From Pyrinomonas methylaliphatogenes (GTDB lineage Bacteria; Acidobacteriota; Blastocatellia; Pyrinomonadales; Pyrinomonadaceae), in contig NZ_CBXV010000002.1 of the NCBI RefSeq assembly GCF_000820845.2, positions 186,001 to 250,000 on the forward strand: a stretch of DNA of 64,000 nt, in the 5' to 3' direction. The position numbers and the translations under genes were made by a program. Positions 7,680 through 17,124 of this stretch are shown one piece after another. Position 1 is the stretch's first letter; every line of letters starts with the position of its first letter. The notes below the pieces were generated by a model. That model was given only the letters and a program-made list of their open reading frames with translations, did not search any database and was not told the DNA's origin.

Positions 7680-9704
7680 TCAATTCGCGAGCGCGGGGAG
7701 CGAGATTTTGAAAGTGCTGCCCCGCCCGACGTTCGATTCGACGCTGATCTTTCCGCCGTGATCTGTCACGATGCCGTAACAGACGGCCAGTCCCAATCCC
7801 GTGCCGCGCCCGACCTCTTTGGTCGTGAAGAACGGATCGAAGATCCGCGGCATGATCTCCGGCGGGATCCCCACCCCCGTATCGCTCACCTCGATGACGA
7901 CCAAGCCCGCTTCATGCCGGGCGCCGAAACGCAGAACGCCCCCTTCGGGCATCGCATCGACGGCATTGGTCGCCAGAGCGATGATCGCCTGTTGCAATTG
8001 CGCCTCATCAGCCGAAACGAGCGGCAGGTCCTCATCCGCCTCGACGACGATCTCGACATTCGCCTCGCGCTGTTGATGAGCCACAAGTCGAGCCGCCGAA
8101 TTGATGACCGACGCGACCGAAACGGGCGCCCGCACGCCCGCCCGCGCGCGCGCAAAGTCGAGAAGCCCGTTCGTTATCGCCTTGCAGCGAAAAGCCTCGC
8201 TGCGTATCAGATTGAGGTACTCGCGAAGCTCCGCGACCGAGGGCGAACTACCGAAATCGCCTTCGGCGGCGCGCGTCTCCAAAGCTTCGGCGCAGGCCGA
8301 GATAGTCGCCAGCGGATTGTTGATCTCATGCACGACGCCGGCGGCCAAACGTCCGACCGCGGCGAGCTTTTCAGCGCGCGCGACGGCTTGATTCGCCTCC
8401 ACGCGCGCCGTAATGTCTTCGCCGATCGCGATCACGTGCGAGATATCTTCGCCATCGACGCGCATTGGGATTTTGCTGACGAGCCAATGCCGCTTGGTGC
8501 CATCGGGCGCGACCGTCTGCTGTTCGACGCGCACGACCTCGCCCGTTTCGAAGACGTGTCGGAATTCGCGTTCCAGCACTTCGCGCGGTTGCCTGGTTAA
8601 CACATCGAAGACCTTCCTTCCCAAAGCCTCTTCGCGCGGGATCCCTTGCCCGCCCAGTTCCCGCGTGCGATTCCACGCGACGATCCGCAGATCGCGATCG
8701 ACCACGTAGAGCGAAAGCGGCAGATTGTCCACGATCGCTTCCGTGAAGCGCCGTTGCGCTTCGGCTTCGGCGGTCCGTTCCGCGACCGCGCGCGCCAAAT
8801 CGGCAGATGAATCTCGCGCCGTGGCATAAAGCGTGGCGATGCGGAAAGCCAAAGCGGCCAGTTGCGCCGCCGCATCGACGAGCCGCGCTTCGCTCTCGCC
8901 GAGCATCCGAGGGCGGTCGAAGGCGACGATGAGCGCGCCTACGCTGCGGCTGCCGAAGCGGAGCGGAGCGATGTATTCGACCTTATGCCCCTCATCTCGA
9001 AGGAAGAAACGCCCGCGCTTTTCGAGGCGTATCGAGGTGGCGGGCGAGCGTTCGAGCCACGCTTGCAGTCGCTCCCGGTGAAGTAACGTATCGTCTTCGC
9101 GCGCGATCCCTTCGCGGTCGAACACGCACATAACCCCATTACCATGCAGAGCGAAGACCGCGCACAGATCGGCGTTCGTTCCCTCATAGGCCGCCCCCGC
9201 CACGCGGCGCACGACCTGCTCGGGTTCGAGCGCGTAAAGCAGCCCGCGTCCGAGATCGGCCAAGAAACTCAGCTCGCGATTGGTGCCGACGAGCTCGCGC
9301 TCGCGTTGCGCAGCTTCGATGTGCGCTTCGACGCGGGATACCAACTCACGCGCGGCGATCGGTTTGACTAGATAATCATCAGCCCCAGCGGAGAAAGCGG
9401 CGACCTTATGATCCGCCTCCCCCTCTGCGGATAAGATCATGATGGGTATGCGTCGAGCCATCGTTTGCGCCCGTAATAAACGGCACAGAGCGAGGCCACC
9501 GACTCCCGGCAGCTCCGCCTCAAGGATGATTAAGTCACAGTCCTCTTGATGTAAAAGCCTGAGCGCGGAAAGCGCATCCGAAGCCGTAAGAACGCGATAG
9601 CCGCCGCCACCGAGCGCACGTTGTAGGTGGCGACGAATATTGACATCCGGCTCAACGATGAGCACCGTCGCCCGCTCGCTGCGGCGGGTTGACCTGCTTG
9701 CCAT
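7680..9704 (-). CDS. Sensor histidine kinase with N-terminal pseudo-receiver, GAF and PAS domains
   Basis: 674 residues from ATG 9704; a TTG 12 bp upstream is less likely. Order: receiver-like domain (about 8-130), GAF (about 150-295), PAS (about 320-430), dimerisation/phosphoacceptor domain with His459 in [10 protein letters not shown], and ATPase domain with [19 protein letters not shown] and GRGTGLGL. There is no membrane segment, so it senses cytoplasmic signals. In the receiver the phosphorylated Asp is replaced by Glu62 ([11 protein letters not shown]), which may mimic a permanently on state. Probable partner of the downstream NtrC-type regulator. Confidence 0.9.
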   Translation of the reverse strand: MASRSTRRSERATVLIVEPDVNIRRHLQRALGGGGYRVLTASDALSALRLLHQEDCDLIILEAELPGVGGLALCRLLRAQTMARRIPIMILSAEGEADHKVAAFSAGADDYLVKPIAARELVSRVEAHIEAAQRERELVGTNRELSFLADLGRGLLYALEPEQVVRRVAGAAYEGTNADLCAVFALHGNGVMCVFDREGIAREDDTLLHRERLQAWLERSPATSIRLEKRGRFFLRDEGHKVEYIAPLRFGSRSVGALIVAFDRPRMLGESEARLVDAAAQLAALAFRIATLYATARDSSADLARAVAERTAEAEAQRRFTEAIVDNLPLSLYVVDRDLRIVAWNRTRELGGQGIPREEALGRKVFDVLTRQPREVLEREFRHVFETGEVVRVEQQTVAPDGTKRHWLVSKIPMRVDGEDISHVIAIGEDITARVEANQAVARAEKLAAVGRLAAGVVHEINNPLATISACAEALETRAAEGDFGSSPSVAELREYLNLIRSEAFRCKAITNGLLDFARARAGVRAPVSVASVINSAARLVAHQQREANVEIVVEADEDLPLVSADEAQLQQAIIALATNAVDAMPEGGVLRFGARHEAGLVVIEVSDTGVGIPPEIMPRIFDPFFTTKEVGRGTGLGLAVCYGIVTDHGGKISVESNVGRGSTFKISLPALAN

Positions 9705-9836
9705 GCTTTCACCCAAGCTTGATTGATGTCGAAGCGCAAGCCTTCACCTTGCGCGCGGTCGGCCCCGTTCTCCGACCCGACGTCGCATCTAGTTGGATTG
9801 AAAGCGAAGCGGCCTTCTCGTGTCAAGATCATCCTC

Positions 9837-11825
9837 TCAATTGACGGAAGCCGATGAAAGCGAATTGATGACGACCTTCCCGTCAGTTTGATCCCGCTCG
9901 GCCTCACGTTTGCGCGCGAACTTGACCTCATACATCTGGCGATCGGCGGCGACGATAAGTTGATCGAGCGTCTCGCCATCCGCTCCATAACTTGCGGCTC
10001 CGATGCTGATGCCGACGCGCGCGCGTTGATTGTCGCGCACGTGCAAAGAGAAGGATTCGATCGTTCGCTCGATGCGCGCGCGCAACTCCTCAACCTGAGA
10101 GGCCGTCAGATCGTGAACCAGAGCGACGAATTCATCGCCCGCGTACCGCGCCAGAAAGTCATAGTCGCGCAACTGCGTCTGCAAACGCCGGGCCACCTCA
10201 CGCAGCAGTTGGTCGCCGATCTTGTGACCAAACGTATCGTTGACCCGCTTGAAATCATCTAGATCGAGCATGATGAGTTGAAACGGGCGCCCCGTGCGGC
10301 GCGTCCGCGCCGCTTCTTCTTCGAAGCGCAATTGCAAAGCGCGTCTATTGGGCAAGCCCGTCAGCGCATCGGTCAGCGCGTTCGACTCAGCCTCCGCATG
10401 ATGGATGGCGTTGGCGAGAGCATCCGAAGCCAGACGGGCAACCGTATCGAGCAAGCGCTGATGATCTTCCGTGTATCGCTTCGATTCGAAAGAATAGACG
10501 GCCAGCACGCCAAAAAGCCGCTCGCCTTTGGCGAGCGGCAGCGCGATGGCCGAACGGTATTCTTCGCCCGCTTCGAGTTCGATCCCGGCGAAATCGAGCA
10601 TCGGATCGAGCTCAATTACTTTCAACCCGTTGGAGAGCACGAAACCGATCACCCCTTCGCCAGGCGCAACACACCGCCCGACGACCTTTTCGGCGTTTCG
10701 CCCGACAGCGTGAACGGCGCGGGCGTATCCATCTTCATCGCTGTAGAGATAGACGACGCACGTATCGAAAGGGATGACCTGCTCGACCTTGCGCGCGATG
10801 ATCGCCGCCGTATCTTCTACGCGCAAAGACGAGCCGAATGATCTGGCGATCTCATACAGAGCGTAAACTTCGCGATGCGCGCGGCGTATCTCATCGAGAT
10901 GGCTCGGCGTCTCATAGTCGCCGAGTTTCGCTCCCTGCTGATCGGATACCTCGAGGCCCAGTGCGGCGATCTGACTTTCGAAACGCGGCAAATGGTGCAA
11001 GAAGACTTCGACCACGCGCGGATCGAAATGGCTTCCGGCGTGTTGACGCAGGAACTCGCACGCCTCTTTGCGCGATTTGCCGCGACGGTAAGGGCGATTC
11101 TCGCGCAAAGCGTCGAAACATTCGGCGACGGCGAGGATGCGCGCCGTCAACGGTATCTCCTCGCCGCGCAATCCGTCCGGATATCCGCTCCCATCCCAAC
11201 GTTCATGATGATGGCGCACGATCGGCACGACCGGATACGGGAACTTTATGCTCTCGAGAAGCTTGGCTCCGATGATGGCGTGCGCCTTCATCTTCTCAAA
11301 CTCGGCGATGGTCAGACTTTCAGGCTTGTTCAGAATGTGGTCCGGAACCGCGAGCTTGCCGATATCGTGAAGCAACGCTCCGGCCCGGAGAGCTTCGATC
11401 TCGCGTCTCGACAGACCCAAAACTTCGCCGACGCCGGTCGCATAGATCTGCACGCGCCTGACGTGGTTGTGCGTCATCTGATCTTTGGCATCGACTGCGG
11501 CAGCGAGCGCTTCGAGCGTGGCTAGATGTAAGCGGTGAAGAGCCATCGCGCTCTGGACCATCTCGCGCGAGCGCTTTCGATTCGCCCAGTAACCCGATCC
11601 GACCGCGACCGAGATCGCTCCGACGAGGATCAGGTGTGAAACGTCTGGATGAAGAGCGCTTCGCACTGCGGCAATGACGCCACAGGTCGCGAGCAAGATG
11701 GCGAGCGCGCCCGCCGCCATGAGGCGTTGTGGGTTCCGCTCGACGCGCTCTCGTTCTCCGAAGATCCGTTCGAAAATCGCTTCTTTCTCCGATTCGTTCT
11801 GTTCCGTCCGAGATCGTGAGGTCAT
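9837..11825 (-). CDS. HD-GYP / GAF / GGDEF c-di-GMP turnover protein
   Basis: 662 residues from ATG 11825, preceded by GGGAG; the longer frame uses a TTG. Two membrane segments (about 33-75) are followed by an HD-GYP phosphodiesterase domain with HDIGKLAVP and HHERWDGSGYPDGLRG. A GAF domain (about 310-465) follows, then a C-terminal GGDEF domain with signature AGDEF and an intact inhibitory I-site (RDYD five residues before it). The signature residues for both breakdown and synthesis of c-di-GMP are present, so it could switch direction depending on the GAF signal. It heads a minus-strand run with the kinase and NtrC-type regulator. Confidence 0.9.
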   Translation of the reverse strand: MTSRSRTEQNESEKEAIFERIFGERERVERNPQRLMAAGALAILLATCGVIAAVRSALHPDVSHLILVGAISVAVGSGYWANRKRSREMVQSAMALHRLHLATLEALAAAVDAKDQMTHNHVRRVQIYATGVGEVLGLSRREIEALRAGALLHDIGKLAVPDHILNKPESLTIAEFEKMKAHAIIGAKLLESIKFPYPVVPIVRHHHERWDGSGYPDGLRGEEIPLTARILAVAECFDALRENRPYRRGKSRKEACEFLRQHAGSHFDPRVVEVFLHHLPRFESQIAALGLEVSDQQGAKLGDYETPSHLDEIRRAHREVYALYEIARSFGSSLRVEDTAAIIARKVEQVIPFDTCVVYLYSDEDGYARAVHAVGRNAEKVVGRCVAPGEGVIGFVLSNGLKVIELDPMLDFAGIELEAGEEYRSAIALPLAKGERLFGVLAVYSFESKRYTEDHQRLLDTVARLASDALANAIHHAEAESNALTDALTGLPNRRALQLRFEEEAARTRRTGRPFQLIMLDLDDFKRVNDTFGHKIGDQLLREVARRLQTQLRDYDFLARYAGDEFVALVHDLTASQVEELRARIERTIESFSLHVRDNQRARVGISIGAASYGADGETLDQLIVAADRQMYEVKFARKREAERDQTDGKVVINSLSSASVN

Positions 11826-12050
11826 CTCAACTCTTCTCCCAAGAAAGCGACCCAAGGCCGCGAATAAAACGAGGTCCGTCGCCAAAAACTCTAGCGTGGG
11901 GCACTGGCGCTTTCGTTTTCAGCGACGGACCGGGGCAAGCGGCAGGCCCATGGGGCACTCGGCCTGCGACGGACAGGGTGAGCACAGCGGACGATCGTCG
12001 CCGCGGTCTCGCGTCGCGTGTCCACGATCTATCTCATCTTCGCCTCGCGA

Positions 12051-12086
12051 CTCATCGCGGACTCCGTGCGGCGAATCCGCGATGAG
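12051..12086. repeat. Perfect 11-bp inverted repeat (stem-loop)
   Basis: CTCATCGCGGA at 12051-12061 pairs with TCCGCGATGAG at 12076-12086 around a 14-nt loop. No T-run follows on either strand, so it is not a standard intrinsic terminator. Confidence 0.5.
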
Positions 12087-12280
12087 CTGCGCTTCACTCG
12101 ATAAACAAGCCCCGTGCCACGTCCACTCGAAACGCCAAGCGGCTGATCTAAACTGATGAAATGGAAAGGCTTGACTCGCGCCATCGGGCCTTCAGCGGAA
12201 GCGCCCTCCGCGGCCTTCGATCAGCTTGACCGATTCAAACTGACCGACAGAGGTCAAAACAATCGACCGCCGTTCGCGGA

Positions 12281-12310
12281 TTAACAAAGATGGGCGTATG
12301 GGATTATGAT
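12281..12310 (+). promoter_or_regulatory. Probable sigma-70 promoter of the S9 peptidase gene
   Basis: TTAACA (12281-12286), an 18-bp spacer and TATGAT (12305-12310). Transcription would start near 12317, which rules out an in-frame upstream start at 12290 and supports ATG 12389. A TTGACC/GGTCAA dyad lies 24 bp upstream of the -35 box and could bind an activator. Confidence 0.5.
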
Positions 12311-12388
12311 TCCGCACGCGCTCACGCGAACTCGATGTATGGAGCGTGCTCTCGCTTTGCCAACCCGAACAATCTGAGGGAGTGGAGA

Positions 12389-14398
12389 ATGGAAAGGAAG
12401 GGACTTCTCGTCTCGCTCGCGCTCATCATCCTATGCGCCGCGAGCGGCTTCGCCCAGAAGGATCGTCTAACGCTCGATCTTTTCCTCGATTGGGAATACG
12501 TCGCCTCACCGCAACTATCGCCCGATGGACGCCAAATCGTCTACACGCGCCGCTGGACCGATAAGGTCAACGATAAATACGAGGACGAGATCTGGATCAT
12601 GAATGTCGATGGCAGCCGCAATCGCTTCCTCGTCAAAGGATCACAGGCCCAATGGTCGCCTGATGGCACGCGCATCGCCTTCATCGCTCCGGGCCAGCCT
12701 TCCGGAGCGCAGATCTTCGTCCGTTGGCTGGATACGGGCGATACGACGCAGATCACACATCTGGAGCGCTCACCATCGAACATACGCTGGTCGCCCGATG
12801 GGAAAAAGATCGCCTTCAACATGATCGTTCCGGCGACCAACTCCTTCACGGTGAAGCCGCCGCCTAAACCGAACGGCGCGAAATGGATCGATCCGCCGCG
12901 CGTCATCGACCGATTGAACTACCGCGCCGACGGAGCCGGCTATCGGCCAGAAGGCTTCATGCACATCTTCATCGTCTCTGCCGACGGCGGCACGCCTCGA
13001 CAGGTGACCGATGGCGATTACAATCACGGCGCTCCCGAGTGGATGCCCGATTCCGACACGCTCGTCTTCAGCGCCGTACGCAAGCCCGATGCCGAGTACC
13101 TGCGCAATGGGACGGAGATCTACAAGCTTTCGCTCCGCACTGGACGGATACAGCAACTGACCGACCGCGATGGTCCAGACGTGAATCCGACCGTCTCTCC
13201 CGACGGGCGTTTGATCGCCTACACCGGATACGATCAGACGGATGACACGTACATCGTCTCAAAACTCTACCTGATGGATGCCGACGGCAACAACAAGAAG
13301 GTCTTGACGCCAGATTTCGACCGCTCGCCCGAAGAACTCTTCTGGGCCCCCGATGGAAGCGGGATCTACTTCACCACCGAAGATCGCGGCACGAATAACC
13401 TTTGGTTCATCTCCGCCACAGGCGGCGCGCCGCGCCAGATCACACAAGGCAACCATCAGCTATCGGTGACCGCGATCGGCAAAGATGGGACCGTCGTCGG
13501 CATACTCACCGGGCCGCAGCAACCGCCAGATGTCGTCGTCTTCAGCCTAAAGCAACCGACGCCGCGGCGCGTGACGTTCGTCAATGATGATCTGTTGGCC
13601 GGGCGCAAACTGGGCGAGGTCGAAGAGATCTGGTATGACTCGGTCGGCGGCTTCAAGATCCAGGGCTGGATCGTCAAACCGCCCGATTTCGATCCGCACA
13701 AGAAGTATCCGCTCATCCTCTACATCCACGGCGGTCCGCACGCTATGTACGGCGTCGGATTCAACTTCGAATTCCAGAATCACGCCGCTGAAGGATACGT
13801 CGTCCTCTATGTCAATCCGCGCGGCTCGACCGGATACGGGCAAACGTTCGGCAACGCGATCAAGAACAACTATCCCGGCGACGATTACGTAGACCTCATG
13901 CGCGGCGTTGATGAAGCGATCAAGCGGGGCTATATTGACGAGAGGAACCTGTTCGTCTGCGGCGGATCGGGCGGCGGCGTTCTGACGGCTTGGATCGTCG
14001 GCCACACGGATCGCTTCGCCGCGGCGGTTTCGATGAAACCGGTGGTCAATTGGTACAGCTTCGTCGGCACGACCGATAGCGCGATGTGGTATTACAACTT
14101 CAAGAAGTTCCCGTGGGAAGATCCGCAGGAACATCTGCGACGTTCGCCGCTGGCTTACGTCGGGAACGTCAAAACGCCGACCATGCTGTTGACCGGCGAA
14201 CTGGACCTGCGCACGCCGATGGAGCAGACCGAGCAGTTCTATCGCGCGCTCAAAATGCGCAAGGTCGATACGGTGATGGTGCGTCTGAATGACGAGTATC
14301 ACGGGTTTAACGCGCCGTTGGGACCGCGCCATCCATCGAATCGCCTTTGGCAGATACTCTATCTGCGCGGCTGGTTTGAAAGATATCGGAAGAAGTGA
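12389..14398 (+). CDS. Secreted S9-family peptidase (prolyl oligopeptidase / acylaminoacyl-peptidase type)
   Basis: 669 residues from ATG 12389, chosen because GAGGGAG lies 8 bp upstream and a signal peptide (about 1-22, ending SGFAQ) follows at once. Residues about 30-400 form a WD40-like beta-propeller with repeated SPDG motifs (LSPDGRQI, WSPDGTRI, WSPDGKKI, VSPDGRLI). The C-terminal alpha/beta-hydrolase domain has the catalytic triad Ser527 (GGSGGG), Asp606 (GELDLRTP) and His638 (DEYHGF). Such enzymes cleave short peptides entering through the propeller; with a signal peptide it acts outside the cytoplasm. Confidence 0.93.
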   Translation: MERKGLLVSLALIILCAASGFAQKDRLTLDLFLDWEYVASPQLSPDGRQIVYTRRWTDKVNDKYEDEIWIMNVDGSRNRFLVKGSQAQWSPDGTRIAFIAPGQPSGAQIFVRWLDTGDTTQITHLERSPSNIRWSPDGKKIAFNMIVPATNSFTVKPPPKPNGAKWIDPPRVIDRLNYRADGAGYRPEGFMHIFIVSADGGTPRQVTDGDYNHGAPEWMPDSDTLVFSAVRKPDAEYLRNGTEIYKLSLRTGRIQQLTDRDGPDVNPTVSPDGRLIAYTGYDQTDDTYIVSKLYLMDADGNNKKVLTPDFDRSPEELFWAPDGSGIYFTTEDRGTNNLWFISATGGAPRQITQGNHQLSVTAIGKDGTVVGILTGPQQPPDVVVFSLKQPTPRRVTFVNDDLLAGRKLGEVEEIWYDSVGGFKIQGWIVKPPDFDPHKKYPLILYIHGGPHAMYGVGFNFEFQNHAAEGYVVLYVNPRGSTGYGQTFGNAIKNNYPGDDYVDLMRGVDEAIKRGYIDERNLFVCGGSGGGVLTAWIVGHTDRFAAAVSMKPVVNWYSFVGTTDSAMWYYNFKKFPWEDPQEHLRRSPLAYVGNVKTPTMLLTGELDLRTPMEQTEQFYRALKMRKVDTVMVRLNDEYHGFNAPLGPRHPSNRLWQILYLRGWFERYRKK

Positions 14399-14495
14399 TC
14401 CTAATTCTGATCGAGCCAGCCGCGACATCCCGAGGCTTAACGCGCCGGAAGACACGGCTCTTCGAGCCGGAGAGGGAGTCAAGCTCGGGGACGCT

Positions 14496-14547
14496 CTCAT
14501 TTTCGGGTGGACCGATGGCTTGATGGTCGCTTTCGTTTGGACCGATG
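14496..14547. repeat. Short direct repeat ahead of the LOG-like gene
   Basis: TTTCG-NN-TGGACCGATG occurs at 14501-14517 and 14531-14547, exactly 30 bp apart. The second copy runs into the start codon of the following gene. Just upstream GGCTC-TTC-GAGCC can form a small hairpin without a T-run. Confidence 0.5.
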
Positions 14548-15108
14548 AACTGCGGGAAGATCAAAATCGGCGTCATGGGCTCAGCCGCTGACACCTTGCC
14601 CACAGAAGGGCGCGCATCGCTCGAAGCGAAAGGCGAAGCGCTAGGTCAAGCGATCGCCGCGCGGCGCGCCGTGCTTCTTACGGGAGCGACAACCGGCATC
14701 CCGTATCTCGTCGGGCGAGCGGCAAAGGCCGCCGGGGCGTTCCATATCGGCATCTCGCCAGCCGCCAATCGGGATGAACACGTCAAAGCGTATGGATTGC
14801 CGCTCGACGCCTGCGACGTGATCATCTACACGGGATTTGGCCTTAAGGGGAGAAACGTCGTGCTCGTCCGCTCGTGCGACATAGCGATCTTCGTCGGCGG
14901 TTCGATCGGCTCGCTGAATGAATTTACGATCGCCTACGACGAAGGGCGCATCATCGGCTGCTTGACGGGCACGGGAGGTGTCGCCGACTGCGCTTCGCAG
15001 TTGCTCGAAGCTTTTCCCAAAAGAAGCACGGCGCAGCTCCTTTTGGCCGATGAGCCGAACTTCTTGCTCGCCGCTTGCCTCAAAGCTTACGAAGAGCGCG
15101 GCGGCTGA
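14545..15108 (+). CDS. LOG/SLOG-fold protein (TIGR00725-like)
   Basis: 187 residues with a Rossmann-like nucleotide-binding fold: IKIGVMGSAAD at the start, AVLLTGATTGIP, and a C-terminal VGGSIGSLNEF that corresponds to the PGGxGTxxE motif of LOG proteins. True LOG enzymes release cytokinin bases from nucleotide monophosphates. Here the motif is altered (GGSIGS), so binding of a nucleotide-derived ligand is a safer statement than that reaction. The start is uncertain because no clear ribosome site precedes ATG 14545; ATG 14575 is an alternative. It is 53 bp ahead of the SDR gene on the same strand. Confidence 0.7.
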   Translation: MNCGKIKIGVMGSAADTLPTEGRASLEAKGEALGQAIAARRAVLLTGATTGIPYLVGRAAKAAGAFHIGISPAANRDEHVKAYGLPLDACDVIIYTGFGLKGRNVVLVRSCDIAIFVGGSIGSLNEFTIAYDEGRIIGCLTGTGGVADCASQLLEAFPKRSTAQLLLADEPNFLLAACLKAYEERGG

Positions 15109-15161
15109 GGCAGCGATGACAAGCCTTCGAAAGCGGAAATGATCTTTGGGGGAGAAGGGAG

Positions 15162-15953
15162 ATGGATTTAGGCATCACGGATCGCGTCGCGATCGTCACC
15201 GCCGCCAGTCGAGGCATAGGGTTTGCCATCGCGCGCGAATTGGCGCGCGAAGGCGCGCGCGTCTTCATCTGCTCGCGCAGCGCCGAGAACATCATCGAAG
15301 CCGCTTACAGGATCCGCGCCGAGGTCGGCGTCGAAGTCACAGGCATACGCGCTAACGTGACGAGCGAACAAGAGATCGAACGCTTCGTCGCGGAAGTTCT
15401 GAATCAAGCCGGGCGCGTAGACATCTGCGTAACGAACGCAGGCGGACCGCCCGCTTCGACTTTCGATGAGGCAGATCTGGAGATGTATCGTCGCGCTTTC
15501 GAGCTGAACACCCTATCGGCCATCAGGCTCGCGCGACTGGTCATCCCCGAGATGCGCCGAAATCGTTGGGGCCGTATCATTAACATCACATCCGTCTCGG
15601 CCAAACAGCCGATCGAAGGGCTGATCCTTTCGAACACGACGCGCGCCGCTCTGACGGGATGGGCCAAAACGCTCTCAGCGGAAGTCGCCGCCGATGGGAT
15701 CACGGTCAATAACATCGCGCCGGGATATACCTTAACCGAGCGACAAACCGAACTGGCCGAAGCGCGCGCCCAGAAGCTCGGGAAGACTAAAGAAGAGATC
15801 CTCGCTCAATGGGCCGAACAGACGCCGATGAAACGGATGGGACAGCCGGAAGAGATCGCTGCCGCCGCCGTCTTCCTCGCGTCGGAACGGGCCTCTTACA
15901 TCACCGGCGTCACCTTACAGGTCGATGGGGGATACGTCCGCGGGATCTTTTAG
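15162..15953 (+). CDS. Short-chain dehydrogenase/reductase family protein with altered active site
   Basis: 263 residues, classical SDR length and fold, with the cofactor motif TAASRGIGFAIA and NAGGPP. The catalytic Ser is present (ITSVSAKQP), but the YxxxK pair is replaced: the segment reads LSNTTRAALTGWAKTL where LxYxASKAAL is expected. SDRs with SNxxR in this place form a recognised divergent subgroup annotated as 3-oxoacyl-ACP reductase-like, with no clear proof of activity. The start is well supported by GGGGGAGAAGGGAG. A perfect 10-bp hairpin covers its stop codon. Confidence 0.85.
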   Translation: MDLGITDRVAIVTAASRGIGFAIARELAREGARVFICSRSAENIIEAAYRIRAEVGVEVTGIRANVTSEQEIERFVAEVLNQAGRVDICVTNAGGPPASTFDEADLEMYRRAFELNTLSAIRLARLVIPEMRRNRWGRIINITSVSAKQPIEGLILSNTTRAALTGWAKTLSAEVAADGITVNNIAPGYTLTERQTELAEARAQKLGKTKEEILAQWAEQTPMKRMGQPEEIAAAAVFLASERASYITGVTLQVDGGYVRGIF

Positions 15954-15961
15954 ATCCCGCG
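15939..15961. repeat. Hairpin spanning the stop codon of the SDR gene
   Basis: CGCGGGATCT and AGATCCCGCG flank a 3-nt loop (TTT). The stem is perfect and includes the TAG stop at 15951-15953, ten bases before the ATG of the next gene. It may separate or couple translation of the two genes; without a T-run it is not a standard terminator. Confidence 0.6.
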
Positions 15962-15970
15962 ATCCCGATC

Positions 15971-16609
15971 ATGTCCGAACGACTGGCAAGGGCCGCTAAA
16001 GTTGAAACCGATGTCGGGACCGCCCTTGATCACGCGGCTTGGGCGACAGCTTCGCCCATTAAGATCGAACGCTACTGGTCCGGCGAGCCTGCGCCTCTGA
16101 GGCGGCAAGCTGAAGCGCGCGTGCTCTGGTCGAGCGAGGCGCTGCACGTCCTCTTCGTTGGCCGCCAACACGAAGCGCTGGTCGTCAACGATGCGCCGCA
16201 AACGCAAAAGAAGAGCCTCGGACTGTGGGAACGCGATGTCTGCGAAATATTCATCGCCCCCGATGCGGAACGACCGGAACGCTATTTCGAATTCGAAGCG
16301 GCGCCGACGGGCGAATGGCTCGACCTCGCCATCGAATGGCGCCCCGAAGGGCGCAAAACGGATTGGGATTACGCTTCAGGGATGTGCGTCGCCGCATCCA
16401 TAGAACATGAAAGGGTTAGAATCGCAATGCGCCTGCCTTGGCACGCTTTCGGTCGGAAGCCTCGTGCGGGCGAGTTCTGGCGCGTCAATCTTTTTCGTTG
16501 CATCGGCGCCGGTCCGGATCGCGGCTATCTCGCCTGGAGCCCGACGCGCACACCGCAACCGAATTTTCACGTCCCGGAAGCTTTCGGGCGTCTCGTTTTC
16601 GGCGATTGA
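15971..16609 (+). CDS. Carbohydrate-binding family 9-like protein
   Basis: 212 residues from ATG 15971. The longer in-frame ORF would overlap the SDR gene by over 140 bp and is rejected. The sequence follows the CBM9-like pattern: an N-terminal ALDHAAWATAS segment, AEARVLWSSEALHVLFVG, LWERDVCEIFIAPD, YFEFEAAPTGEWLDLAIEW, and a final FWRVNLFRC...YLAWSPT. Family members bind sugars or related ligands through a beta-sandwich. There is no signal peptide, so the protein seems to stay in the cytoplasm, which is unusual for a sugar-binding module; the ligand cannot be read from sequence. Confidence 0.75.
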   Translation: MSERLARAAKVETDVGTALDHAAWATASPIKIERYWSGEPAPLRRQAEARVLWSSEALHVLFVGRQHEALVVNDAPQTQKKSLGLWERDVCEIFIAPDAERPERYFEFEAAPTGEWLDLAIEWRPEGRKTDWDYASGMCVAASIEHERVRIAMRLPWHAFGRKPRAGEFWRVNLFRCIGAGPDRGYLAWSPTRTPQPNFHVPEAFGRLVFGD

Positions 16610-16680
16610 TTTTCCGCCCCGAACTATCCCCCGGCAAGCGAAACGAGCGGCGGGCGAGGATCACTGCCACCCAAGCCCAA

Positions 16681-17124
16681 TTACGCGCGCCATCTCTTCT
16701 CGCGCCTCAACCGGTCGAGATATTTCAAGTAACGCGCGCGATCCACTTCGCCCATCTCGCCGATGCGCACGCCGATGAGGAATCCCGCATCTTCATCATC
16801 CTCTTCGAGCGGTTCATAACGTACCGGCAAGGCGATGATTTGCACCGGTCCAGTCGGCAATTCCAAAGCGACTTGCAAACGGTCATGTCCCGTCAAATAA
16901 CGGTCGCCGATCCGTATGGTGGGGACGATCAACGCCAACCCGCTCGCGCTTATGTCGCGCGTATGTCCATCGACTGAAACCGGGCGGCGCGAACCGGGAA
17001 CGAGCGGCGGAGCATCCGGCAACGTGACGGTGAAAGGCAAGCGCACGCGATAGCGCGGCGCGCGGCGCCGATTGCCGATCAGTCGGCGTAACCGCGCGGC
17101 GATTGAACGTAAAAGTTCTGGCAT
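16681..17124 (-). CDS. PilZ-domain protein
   Basis: 147 residues from ATG 17124 with GGAG just upstream; an in-frame TTG at 17151 is less likely. The PilZ core has the c-di-GMP binding elements RRAPRYRVRLP (RxxxR-type start) and DISASGLAL (D/NxSxxG motif). The short N-terminus is basic (RSIAARLRRLIGNRRR). It is a plausible receptor for the c-di-GMP handled by the HD-GYP/GGDEF protein at 9.8-11.8 kb, though nothing ties the two directly. It has no effector domain, so it probably acts by binding a partner. Confidence 0.85.
   Translation of the reverse strand: MPELLRSIAARLRRLIGNRRRAPRYRVRLPFTVTLPDAPPLVPGSRRPVSVDGHTRDISASGLALIVPTIRIGDRYLTGHDRLQVALELPTGPVQIIALPVRYEPLEEDDEDAGFLIGVRIGEMGEVDRARYLKYLDRLRREKRWRA

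Larger units (their letters stand above)
11826..12388. other. Intergenic region between divergent genes
   Basis: Holds a perfect 11-bp inverted repeat (12051-12086), a TTGACC...GGTCAA dyad with 20 bp between the arms (12226-12257), and the promoter of the S9 peptidase (12281-12310). The word TGGGGCACT occurs twice (11897 and 11951), too short to count as one of the paired repeats. No gene is supported. Confidence 0.5.

Noticed and set aside
10278-10841. 187-codon plus-strand frame within the HD-GYP/GGDEF gene
   Set aside because: Shadow frame; the minus strand encodes conserved domains throughout.
12290-12388. Upstream in-frame start of the S9 peptidase
   Set aside because: It lies upstream of the predicted transcript start and would bury the signal peptide.
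13547-14500. 317-codon minus-strand frame inside the S9 peptidase gene
   Set aside because: Opposite-strand shadow of a gene with an intact catalytic triad.
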